From an uncultured Bacilli bacterium (GTDB lineage Bacteria > Bacillota_I > Bacilli_A > RF39 > UBA660): DNA of 18,207 nucleotides. How positions within the stretch are numbered: the stretch's first letter is position 1; each line of letters begins with the position of its first letter. The position numbers were made by a program, and so were the translations under genes. A model generated the notes under the pieces. The model searched no databases, was not told where the DNA came from, and saw only the letters and a program-made list of their open reading frames with translations. The stretch lies in assembly GCA_934096535.1 (NCBI GenBank), contig CAKOMC010000029.1, forward strand, positions 1 to 18,207, given 5' to 3'. Of the stretch, positions 7,429 to 13,299 are shown piece by piece.

Positions 7429-8144
7429 TATCTTGTAGCTCCTTTACTTTGAATAGACTTTTGTTCTAAATATTGCTCTGTTTGTTCACTAAAATCTTCG
7501 CCATTTATATAACGATATATCATACTATCAGGGACATTCAAATAATTATTATCAGGGACAATAATCCCTTCATATTTCGCACTATTATTTTCTCTATCCT
7601 TAAATACTTGCTGTTTAAATAAATTAACAGCATTTGTACATTCAGCATAATATTCATATTCGCCAGCATTAGTCATTTTATGCTCTTTAGCTAAGCGGTA
7701 AATTAAATAATCCGAATATCCATTTAAAGTTGTATCAGATAGTTCAAATTTAAATTCTGATGGTGTTTGAACTAAGAGTTTTTTATACAATTCTTCTTTT
7801 ACTAAATCATAAGCTTCATCAATCATTTGTTTATTTTTTACTTCCATGTTATTTTTATCCTTATCTGATTCTGCTTTTTCATGGAGTGCTAATCCAGCGG
7901 CCAATCCTCCCATTCCCGTTAAGGCGCCAATCAAAAATGCACGGCGAGAATATTTTTTTTGCCTACGAGTAGCTTCTATTTCGGCCTTATTCATACTTTC
8001 TTCTTTTATTTTGGCAGCCAGATTTTCATAATTACTATTTCCTAAATTCATAGCTTCGCTATCTTTTTCTTGTTGTACTTTTTCATCATGATTAGCGTTG
8101 ACTAAATTAATTGCAGCATTTGCATCTATTTCTATATTTTCCAT
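7428..8144 (-). CDS. Single-TM protein of unknown function with an internal twin-arginine-like motif
   Basis: This 238-residue protein is not recognised. Residues 1-64 are hydrophilic, Asn/Ala/Glu-rich and probably helical. Then comes YSRRAFLIGALTGMGG (65-80), a small-residue hydrophobic segment ending near 87, and a hydrophilic C-terminal part (88-238) with many Tyr, Lys and Asp residues and a single Cys. The SRRAFL sequence matches the Tat signal pattern (S/T)RRxFL, but it sits after a 60-residue leader, so an ordinary TM anchor with positive-inside charges is the simpler reading. The N-terminus would then be cytosolic and the rest extracellular. A good promoter lies at 8164-8192 and AGGTGA precedes the ATG. 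The stop overlaps the next gene, a DUF1292-like protein, forming a two-gene unit. Confidence 0.7.
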   Translation of the reverse strand: MENIEIDANAAINLVNANHDEKVQQEKDSEAMNLGNSNYENLAAKIKEESMNKAEIEATRRQKKYSRRAFLIGALTGMGGLAAGLALHEKAESDKDKNNMEVKNKQMIDEAYDLVKEELYKKLLVQTPSEFKFELSDTTLNGYSDYLIYRLAKEHKMTNAGEYEYYAECTNAVNLFKQQVFKDRENNSAKYEGIIVPDNNYLNVPDSMIYRYINGEDFSEQTEQYLEQKSIQSKGATR

Positions 8145-8163
8145 TTAACTATCACCTACTATA

Positions 8164-8192
8164 ATAATAGCATTCTTAGACTTTTTTCGCAA
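8164..8192 (-). promoter_or_regulatory. Sigma-A promoter of the single-TM protein/DUF1292-like operon
   Basis: On the minus strand TTGCGA (8187-8192) and TATTAT (8164-8169) are exactly 17 bases apart, about 20 bases before the ATG at 8144. The -35 lies inside the out-of-frame tail of the upstream sortase-like remnant. Confidence 0.65.
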
Positions 8193-8506
8193 CTAAAATT
8201 ATATTACCATTAACACTTTCATTACAAGTTTGAATATATAAAAACTTTCCTAATATGAGATAAATAGTAGTTATTATTACCAGTTTGGGTTAGAAGAAAA
8301 GTTTTATTGCCTAGATTAATACTGCCGAGGATATCGCTATTTATTTTCTTAGTATAACCACTTCTATATTTGTTACTAACCATATTAATATACTCTAAAG
8401 CCCCAGTATAACTAAATCTTATTCGAACTAAACACATAATTATTAAAATGAAATTTAAAATTAATAATAAACTTAAAATACTTCTAATTTTCTTATTTTC
8501 TAACAT
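8176..8506 (-). pseudogene. Class B sortase-like remnant: frameshifted and lacking its middle
   Basis: The open frame (8222-8506) encodes 94 residues: a TM segment (about 9-27), a linker, then KKINSDILGSINLGNKTF and GNNNYYLSH. These resemble the start of a class B sortase domain ('INSDVVGWIKI...DNDYYLNH' in the family). The frame closes after SHIRKVFIYSNL. The other frame over 8176-8250 reads FLYIQTCNESVNGN then IILVAKKV and stop, which looks like a sortase C-terminus with the catalytic Cys in a TC motif (Cys codon 8224-8226). Removing one T from the five-T run at 8240-8244 joins the two into about 109 residues. Even so, the usual 90-100 residues carrying the catalytic His are missing. I read it as a decayed sortase gene 15 bases after the MucBP gene. 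The frames are seen; the homology is inferred. Confidence 0.5.
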
Positions 8507-8521
8507 ATTTTATCTTAGCTC

Positions 8522-9697
8522 CTAATAAACAATATTAGAGACATTCCCTGTATTATCAATATCATACATATAATAAACTTCTTGGGATTTTTCTTTAAAT
8601 GTTCCTTGTCTTGGTCCATCCACACGCACTAATTTATAACCATCAAGACTTTTTTCTTCAGTAGTATAAACTGTATCAATTTCATCACGCATAGTAATTT
8701 TATCCGTAAGTAAGTTACCTAAAGTATCAATATAGTAAACATTAACAATCCCGTACTTTAAAACTTTATTAAAAGTCATACCCATTTCAATATCATAAGT
8801 AAATCCTGCATAACTATTTCTAGTTAAAGGCCCATTTAAATGGAAGAAAAATGGTTCTAAAGCGGTTTTGCTAGTTTTAGGCAAAGTAATATTCAATAAA
8901 GTAGCATTTAAATCTTGATAGCTTTTTTCTTTACGAGAGTAAGCCCCAATACTATAAATGTTATTATCTAAATCACTTTTAGAATTATAACGCATGGTTA
9001 ATAAAAAATTATAAAAATTATTTTGATAAAATTTAATTAAGTTAGTATTTGTTTCTCTAGTTTTACTATTTTTACTTTTATTGGTCCAAATTTTATTAAT
9101 ATAAGTAGTAGTTAAATCGTCTAAAGAAACAAAGTTAGTATTATAATTTTTATTAAAATAGTCGATATAGTATTTATCTAAATCTTGAATACCATTGGTA
9201 TAACCTAACTCTTTTAATTTAGCCGCAATATTTTCATCTTTTAGCTCATCATCACTTAGATTATAGCCATCATACAAAGCTTTTAATGGTTCACTGTTAT
9301 ATAAACGATACATAGGGATAGGAATTTTAAACTTATTATAACTTATTAAATTATGATACTTCTTATCATCTTCAACTGGTTTTAAATATAGAGAATTATT
9401 TTGATAAGTATAATCATTATTACTTAAGTTAATAATCTTTAAACTAAAGTTTCTAATTTCACCCGGCATAAAGATATATTTGTCATTAACAAAAATTCTA
9501 GATTTTAGTTTTAATTCTTTATCTTTAAAATTAGCTGGAATAATTATTGTCTCAACACAATCTTCTTGCTTGCAAACCATATTGCATACAATAGAGCTTT
9601 CTGCGGTAGTATTGACATAGTTAGTCTTACATTTTCCTTTCGCACTTACATTTACGATAGTTAAAGCTATAACTGCTGACACTAAAATTTTTTTCAT
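8522..9697 (-). CDS. Secreted surface protein with C-terminal MucBP domain
   Basis: The 391-residue product begins with a signal peptide (1-19, MKKILVSAVIALTIVNVSA). A short Cys-rich segment follows (Cys 23, 38, 42 and 47), perhaps disulphide-bonded outside the cell. A large middle part (50-310) rich in Asn, Tyr, Lys and Leu is not recognised. Residues about 315-380 form a MucBP-type domain, seen as GIVNVYYIDTLGNLL, VYTTEEKSLDGYKLV and GTFKEKSQEVYYMYD; MucBP domains occur in adhesins and internalin-like proteins that contact mucus or host surfaces. There is no LPxTG motif or C-terminal TM, so it would be released or held non-covalently. It is the first gene of a unit with the sortase-like remnant, and a strong promoter lies at 9731-9759. 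The ribosome site (AGAGTGA) is weak. Confidence 0.75.
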   Translation of the reverse strand: MKKILVSAVIALTIVNVSAKGKCKTNYVNTTAESSIVCNMVCKQEDCVETIIIPANFKDKELKLKSRIFVNDKYIFMPGEIRNFSLKIINLSNNDYTYQNNSLYLKPVEDDKKYHNLISYNKFKIPIPMYRLYNSEPLKALYDGYNLSDDELKDENIAAKLKELGYTNGIQDLDKYYIDYFNKNYNTNFVSLDDLTTTYINKIWTNKSKNSKTRETNTNLIKFYQNNFYNFLLTMRYNSKSDLDNNIYSIGAYSRKEKSYQDLNATLLNITLPKTSKTALEPFFFHLNGPLTRNSYAGFTYDIEMGMTFNKVLKYGIVNVYYIDTLGNLLTDKITMRDEIDTVYTTEEKSLDGYKLVRVDGPRQGTFKEKSQEVYYMYDIDNTGNVSNIVY

Positions 9698-9730
9698 ATA
9701 TTTTCACTCTTTTTTTCTTGAGATAATAAT

Positions 9731-9759
9731 ATAATAGATACCATGTCGAATTTTGCCAA
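9731..9759 (-). promoter_or_regulatory. Sigma-A promoter of the MucBP protein gene
   Basis: On the minus strand TTGGCA (9754-9759) and TATTAT (9731-9736) are 17 bases apart, about 35 bases before the ATG at 9697, directly after the terminator of the preceding operon. Confidence 0.7.
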
Positions 9760-9787
9760 ATTATAAGTCTAAATTTCTTTTTTATGT

Positions 9788-9824
9788 AAAAGAAAAGAAT
9801 GTCTTACTTTTACTTGGACATTCT
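9788..9824 (-). terminator. Intrinsic terminator after the second DUF1292-like gene
   Basis: On the minus strand AGAATGTC (9824-9817) pairs with GACATTCT (9803-9796) around a 13-base loop, followed by TTTCTTTT. The 5' arm overlaps the TAG stop at 9823-9825. Confidence 0.85.
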
Positions 9825-10077
9825 ACCCTTTAGTATCTTCTAAGATTGCTTTTAAAAATGCTAAACCAACTTTTTTCTCTTCTGGTGTTTTTAGTTCTAA
9901 TAATTTAATCTTTTTATCAGGATATTCTTCATAAATTGAATAAAACACTTGTAATTTACCATCTTTGAAATTGTTATCAGTATAAAGCATATAATTTTTT
10001 TTAGTATATTCTTTATCACAATAAGTGGCAATTACATGATAAGTAATCCCATTTTCAATAAAGCTAAAATCTTCCAT
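9823..10077 (-). CDS. Small DUF1292-like protein
   Basis: The 84-residue product begins MEDFSFIENGITYHVIATY, has KKNYMLYTDNNFKDGK, then VFYSIYEEYPDKKIKLLELK, and ends with a helix around EKKVGLAFLKAILED. The layout (short beta strands, 'YMLYTD' strand, a 'VFYSIYE' strand, 'L.EL.TPEEKK' and a closing helix) parallels the yrzB product in this window ('YIVYTNHEKDEDGKEKVYAS' and a closing helix). I assign it to the DUF1292-like group with moderate confidence; the function is unknown. AAAGGA precedes the ATG. It follows a membrane-anchored protein gene by 21 bases and ends at its own terminator, the same arrangement as the 8144-7219 pair. Confidence 0.6.
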   Translation of the reverse strand: MEDFSFIENGITYHVIATYCDKEYTKKNYMLYTDNNFKDGKLQVFYSIYEEYPDKKIKLLELKTPEEKKVGLAFLKAILEDTKG

Positions 10078-10098
10078 ATTAATCCTTTCTTACTATTC

Positions 10099-10539
10099 TT
10101 ACTTTAATTTTAAAGTTTTAATTAGTATGGCATCATTTAAATCATCAGAATCAACTCTTTTATAGATTTCAATATTTGGTATAAAACGAATATTGGGTTC
10201 CATGTATGGAATATTTGATTCCGTTTTATTATTAGATGGTATATTATTTCCACTATTTAAATAAGCCTTATGATCTTTATAGTGAATACTATAATTTTCG
10301 TTTGGGGATTCATAATAAATCTCGCTGTATTCTGCAAAAATTCCATCTCTTATATTATCCTCATCTATATCAATTTTTTCAACTTGATGTTGATACCCAA
10401 TAATTTTGGTAAGTAAGCAAATTCTATCGTTGTGATTTACTGTATGTTCATTAATTGCAACAATGCCTCCTAATGTCAATGCAGTCATTAAAGCGGCACT
10501 GCCAACAAATTTTTTTATTCTTTTTTTCTCAATTTTCAT
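10099..10539 (-). CDS. Membrane-anchored protein of unknown function
   Basis: This 146-residue protein is not recognised. It has a basic N-terminus (MKIEKKRIKK), one hydrophobic segment of small residues (about 11-29) that acts as an anchor or signal sequence, and an exported-looking C-terminal part rich in Asn, Ile, Asp and Tyr. That part contains NIRDGIFAEYSEIYYESPNE and IPYMEPNIRFIPNIEIYKRV. No catalytic pattern was seen. A strong promoter (10567-10595) and the site AAGGAGAAG support the start. It forms a two-gene unit with the DUF1292-like gene 21 bases downstream. Its anchor, rich in Gly, Ala, Leu and Ile, resembles in composition that of the protein at 7428-8144, and the two may belong to one loose class of paired membrane proteins. 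Confidence 0.7.
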   Translation of the reverse strand: MKIEKKRIKKFVGSAALMTALTLGGIVAINEHTVNHNDRICLLTKIIGYQHQVEKIDIDEDNIRDGIFAEYSEIYYESPNENYSIHYKDHKAYLNSGNNIPSNNKTESNIPYMEPNIRFIPNIEIYKRVDSDDLNDAILIKTLKLK

Positions 10540-10566
10540 TGTGTCTTCTCCTTCCTGTAGCTTCTT

Positions 10567-10595
10567 ATTATAAGTTAACTTTTTGTAAATTTCAA
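10567..10595 (-). promoter_or_regulatory. Strong sigma-A promoter of the membrane protein/DUF1292-like operon
   Basis: On the minus strand TTGAAA (10590-10595) and a perfect TATAAT (10567-10572) are 17 bases apart, about 27 bases before the ATG at 10539. Confidence 0.8.
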
Positions 10596-10610
10596 GAAGG
10601 TTTTTTATAT

Positions 10611-10628
10611 TTCACAAGAAATTCACAA
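10611..10628. repeat. Tandem heptamer (TTCACAA) with 11-base period upstream of a promoter
   Basis: TTCACAA occurs at 10611-10617 and 10622-10628, one helical turn apart, and about 15-33 bases upstream of the -35 box of the promoter at 10567-10595. The spacing is that of a tandem activator site, for example a response regulator dimer. It could also be chance in such AT-rich DNA. Apart from this and the terminator at its far end, the gap 10596-10733 shows no gene or RNA. Confidence 0.35.
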
Positions 10629-10733
10629 TTAATTAAATTTTTAAGGATTTTCAAAGCTTTAAACTTGCCAAAATGCTTAAAAATTAGAACCATTATCTTA
10701 CTAAGAAAAAAGGCTAAGAAAACAAATGTAAGA

Positions 10734-10765
10734 AAAAAAGATACTGGCAATTACCAAATATCTTT
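10734..10765 (-). terminator. Intrinsic terminator after khpA
   Basis: On the minus strand AAAGATA (10765-10759) pairs with TATCTTT (10743-10737), with an inner TGG/CCA pairing, followed by a T-run. The 5' arm overlaps the TAA stop at 10764-10766. Confidence 0.85.
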
Positions 10766-11006
10766 AAATTGAATCAATATTTAATTTTACTCTACCTAAA
10801 TTTAAAATATAAGCATGGGCTTGAACAAGGGTTCTAATAGCATTAGCCATTTTGCCACCTTTACCAATTACCACACTGCGGTCAGTATCGCTTACTAACA
10901 CTTCAATTATTAAATCATCTTCTAATTTAAATTCACTAACACGAACTCTATCTGGATTATTAACAATTGACTTAACTAGATATTCTGTAAACTCTTTTAA
11001 TTCCAT
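10764..11006 (-). CDS. khpA: KhpA (YlqC-type) KH-domain RNA-binding protein
   Basis: This 80-residue protein is a single type II KH domain, about the family's full length. The nucleic-acid-binding loop IGKGGKM (47-53, GxxG core GKGG) is intact, between VLVSDTDRSVV and the following helix ANAIRTLVQAHA. KhpA pairs with KhpB/Jag in Firmicutes, binds RNA and affects cell elongation and division. It lies 3 bases after rpsP, its usual place (rpsP-ylqC in Bacillus), and shares the rpsP promoter. The genes that often follow, rimM and trmD, are absent; a terminator comes directly. Confidence 0.93.
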   Translation of the reverse strand: MELKEFTEYLVKSIVNNPDRVRVSEFKLEDDLIIEVLVSDTDRSVVIGKGGKMANAIRTLVQAHAYILNLGRVKLNIDSI

Positions 11007-11009
11007 AAA

Positions 11010-11285
11010 TTAATTTTCTTTCTTTTTTGATTCAGCATATTTTTTCATAATGCCTTCACCAGCAAGAATGTTCTTAACTGTATCAGTTGGAACGGCACCG
11101 TTGTTTAACCATTTGATTGCTTTTTCTTCATCTACTGTAATAATTGCAGGATTCTTAATTGGATTATAAGTTCCTACTGTTTCGATAAATCTACCATCTC
11201 TTGGACATCTTGAGTCAGCGGCTACAATTCTATAGAAAGGTTTTTGTTTAGAGCCCATTCTTTTTAATCTTAATTTAACTGCCAT
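11010..11285 (-). CDS. rpsP: Small-subunit ribosomal protein bS16
   Basis: The 91-residue product begins MAVKLRLKRMGSKQKPFYRI, the bS16 signature, followed by VAADSRCPRDGRFIETVGTYNP and a Lys-rich C-terminus, and has the expected length. bS16 is needed for assembly of the 30S body. A GAGGAGGGAA site and a consensus promoter with extended -10 (11318-11346) indicate strong expression. It is co-transcribed with khpA. Confidence 0.97.
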   Translation of the reverse strand: MAVKLRLKRMGSKQKPFYRIVAADSRCPRDGRFIETVGTYNPIKNPAIITVDEEKAIKWLNNGAVPTDTVKNILAGEGIMKKYAESKKKEN

Positions 11286-11317
11286 TTGTATTCCCTCCTC
11301 ACTTAATAACAGTAATT

Positions 11318-11346
11318 ATCTTATCATAGCTAAACCATACTGTCAA
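11318..11346 (-). promoter_or_regulatory. Strong sigma-A promoter of rpsP-khpA
   Basis: On the minus strand a perfect TTGACA (11341-11346), a 17-base spacer and TAAGAT (11318-11323) preceded by TGA (extended -10) lie about 30 bases before the rpsP start. The AT-rich stretch 11347-11460 between it and the tig terminator shows nothing else. Confidence 0.88.
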
Positions 11347-11460
11347 CCTTTTTTAGTTAACAGATATACTTTTAATTTTTTTGCTTTTCTGATATCTTTT
11401 ATTTAAATATATTTTTATTATCTTGCCTAATAATTATCGACAATATATCAATCAAGAATC

Positions 11461-11483
11461 AAAAAAAGGAAGATTACTCTCCC
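11461..11483 (-). terminator. Intrinsic terminator with a GUAA loop at the tig stop codon
   Basis: On the minus strand GGGAGA (11483-11478) pairs with TCTTCC (11473-11468, one G-U pair) around the tetraloop GTAA, followed by seven T. The loop contains the TAA stop of tig, so the 5' arm is coding sequence. Confidence 0.88.
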
Positions 11484-12718
11484 TTAACAATATTGATAGC
11501 TTCACGCATTTTCATATCATATTTAACCATATCAAGACCACCAAATTCTTTTAATAAGTCTTCTTTAGTCATACCATAGTTCTTAGCCATTTCTTCTGCT
11601 TTAGCTTCAGCATCTTTATCACTAATTTCAATTTTTTCTTCCTTAGCAACTTCTTCTAATAAGAATCTTTCTTTTACTCTATTAGTAGCAGTTTCTTCAT
11701 ATTGTTTATGTAAATCTTCATGAGTCATGCCTGTAAATTGCATGTATTGTTCAAGTGTTAGACCATTCATCTTTAATTGTTGGGATACTTGATCAATAAT
11801 TCTATGAATTTCATCATCAATAATTTCTGGATTAATTTCTACCGTCATCTTTGATGTAGCTAATTTTAAGCAGTCTTCAATGTACTTATCTTCAATTTCA
11901 GATTCTTTACGAGTCTTAATTTGTTCTTTAATTTTAGCTTTTAATTCATCAGCAGTTTTAACATCATCATAACCTAAATCTTTAAAGAAATCTTCATCTA
12001 ATTGTGGTAAAACTCTTTCTTTAATAATATTTACTTTAACTTTAAATACGACATCTTTACCTTTTAATTCTTCAGTATAATTTTCTGGGAATTTTAAATT
12101 TAAATCTTTTTCTTCCCCAACACTCATACCAATAATACCTTCTTCAAAGCCTGGAATAAATGTATTTGAGCCAATTTCTAATGGATAGTTTTCACCTTTA
12201 CCACCTTCAAATGGTTTACCATCTAAGAAACCTTCAAAGTCAATAATAGCAGTGTTACCATTTTCAACTTTGCCACTTTCTTTTACCTTGATTTCAGCAT
12301 ATTTTGTTTGAAGTTTAGCAATTTCTTCATCTACTTCTTTACTAGTTACTTTCGCAGTTTCTTTTTTAATGCCTAATTTCTTGTATTCACCTAATTTAAT
12401 TTCTGGTTTAGAAATAAATGTATATTCAATACTAATTCCATCTTTATTGATATCTTTAATATCAACTGTTGGTTGAACAACTGGCATTTCTTTTACTTCA
12501 TCCAAAGTATTTTTATATTCAGTTGCAAGTAAAATGTCGATAGCATCGTTATATAGTGGTTCAACACCATTTTTACTAACGAACATATCAAAAGGAACCA
12601 TACCTTTTCTAAAACCATCAACAGTTACATCTTTTTTAATTTTATTGTATGCATCTTTAATAGCCTTAGTCCAAATTTCACCTTTATATTCTTTTACAAC
12701 TTTTTTTACATTATTCAT
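11474..12718 (-). CDS. tig: Trigger factor, ribosome-associated chaperone and prolyl isomerase
   Basis: This 414-residue protein should bind the ribosome exit tunnel and help new chains fold. The ribosome-binding signature is GFRKGMVP (35-42; the family form is GFRKGKVP). A PPIase (FKBP-type) domain follows at about 150-240, with NGNTAIIDFEGFLDGKPFEG and PLEIGSNTFIPGFEEGIIGM, then the helical C-terminal chaperone domain. Compared with B. subtilis or E. coli trigger factor, about eight residues of the first N-terminal strand are missing. An in-frame stop lies just upstream and AAAGGAAG precedes the ATG at 12718, so this start is right and the shortening is real. It is the last gene of the yrr run; a possible weak TATAAT is noted separately. 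Confidence 0.95.
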   Translation of the reverse strand: MNNVKKVVKEYKGEIWTKAIKDAYNKIKKDVTVDGFRKGMVPFDMFVSKNGVEPLYNDAIDILLATEYKNTLDEVKEMPVVQPTVDIKDINKDGISIEYTFISKPEIKLGEYKKLGIKKETAKVTSKEVDEEIAKLQTKYAEIKVKESGKVENGNTAIIDFEGFLDGKPFEGGKGENYPLEIGSNTFIPGFEEGIIGMSVGEEKDLNLKFPENYTEELKGKDVVFKVKVNIIKERVLPQLDEDFFKDLGYDDVKTADELKAKIKEQIKTRKESEIEDKYIEDCLKLATSKMTVEINPEIIDDEIHRIIDQVSQQLKMNGLTLEQYMQFTGMTHEDLHKQYEETATNRVKERFLLEEVAKEEKIEISDKDAEAKAEEMAKNYGMTKEDLLKEFGGLDMVKYDMKMREAINIVKGE

Positions 12719-12744
12719 AAAATTCTTCCTTTTCTAACTTCTAT

Positions 12745-12750
12745 ATTATA
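12745..12750 (-). promoter_or_regulatory. Possible -10 box for tig
   Basis: A perfect TATAAT lies 27 bases before the tig start in the 60-base gap after greA. The -35 position (TAGCTT, 12768-12773) is poor, so tig may depend mainly on read-through from greA. Confidence 0.35.
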
Positions 12751-12778
12751 GCCTAAATCGAGCATTAAAGCTACTAAA

Positions 12779-13249
12779 TTAAGCGATTTTTACAATTTTA
12801 ACATCATAAGAACCAGTTGGTGTTACAACATTAACAATTTCCCCAGCTCTATGGCCTAAGATAGCCTTACCAATTGGGGATTCATTAGAAATCTTGTTAG
12901 CAAATGGATCAGCTTCCATTGAACCAACAATTGCATATTCCTCTTCTTCATCATCATCTATATAATTTAAAGTAACATTAGAGCCAACACTAACAGTTTC
13001 TTTAGACGCTCCGTCCATTACTTGGCAATGTTCTAATTTAAATTCTAATTCTTTAATTCTTGCTTCTACTTGGGCTTGTTCATTACGAGCAGCATCATAT
13101 TCAGCATTTTCTGATAAGTCGCCTAAGCTTCTTGCTTCTTGTAAAGCAGCAATTACTTCAGGTCTTTTCTTTAATTTTAAGTCATTCAATTCAGTTTCTA
13201 ACGCCAAATATCCTTGGGGCGTTAATAGAATTGTTTGTTCTTTTGTCAT
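12779..13249 (-). CDS. greA: Transcription elongation factor GreA
   Basis: The 156-residue product rescues backtracked RNA polymerase by stimulating cleavage of the nascent RNA 3' end. The N-terminal coiled coil carries the catalytic tip ARSLGDLSENAEYDAAR (acidic residues Asp and Glu within GDLSENAEY). The C-terminal FKBP-like domain has SPIGKAILGHRAGE. Length and layout are normal. GAGGAGAG precedes the ATG. It follows trhP2 by 50 bases, as in the B. subtilis yrr operon, but the uridine kinase gene udk that lies between them there is absent. Confidence 0.96.
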   Translation of the reverse strand: MTKEQTILLTPQGYLALETELNDLKLKKRPEVIAALQEARSLGDLSENAEYDAARNEQAQVEARIKELEFKLEHCQVMDGASKETVSVGSNVTLNYIDDDEEEEYAIVGSMEADPFANKISNESPIGKAILGHRAGEIVNVVTPTGSYDVKIVKIA

Positions 13250-13299
13250 TTTTATTCTCTCCTCTAAAAAATATCTATCTAAGAATACTACAAATTATA

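Noticed and set aside
7760..8031. Plus-strand ORFs opposite the single-TM protein gene
   Set aside because: Two overlapping frames with no ribosome site, mirroring the hydrophobic composition of the opposite strand.
5695..10539. The accessory block as a phage-defence or toxin-antitoxin island
   Set aside because: No nuclease, helicase, NTPase or toxin motifs were found; the content is signal peptides, TM anchors, MucBP and beta-helix domains, which point to surface functions.
10455..10772. Plus-strand ORF of about 105 codons across the 10540-10763 gap
   Set aside because: It covers an opposing gene, its promoter and the khpA terminator, and its product is a low-complexity Lys/Leu/Phe mixture.
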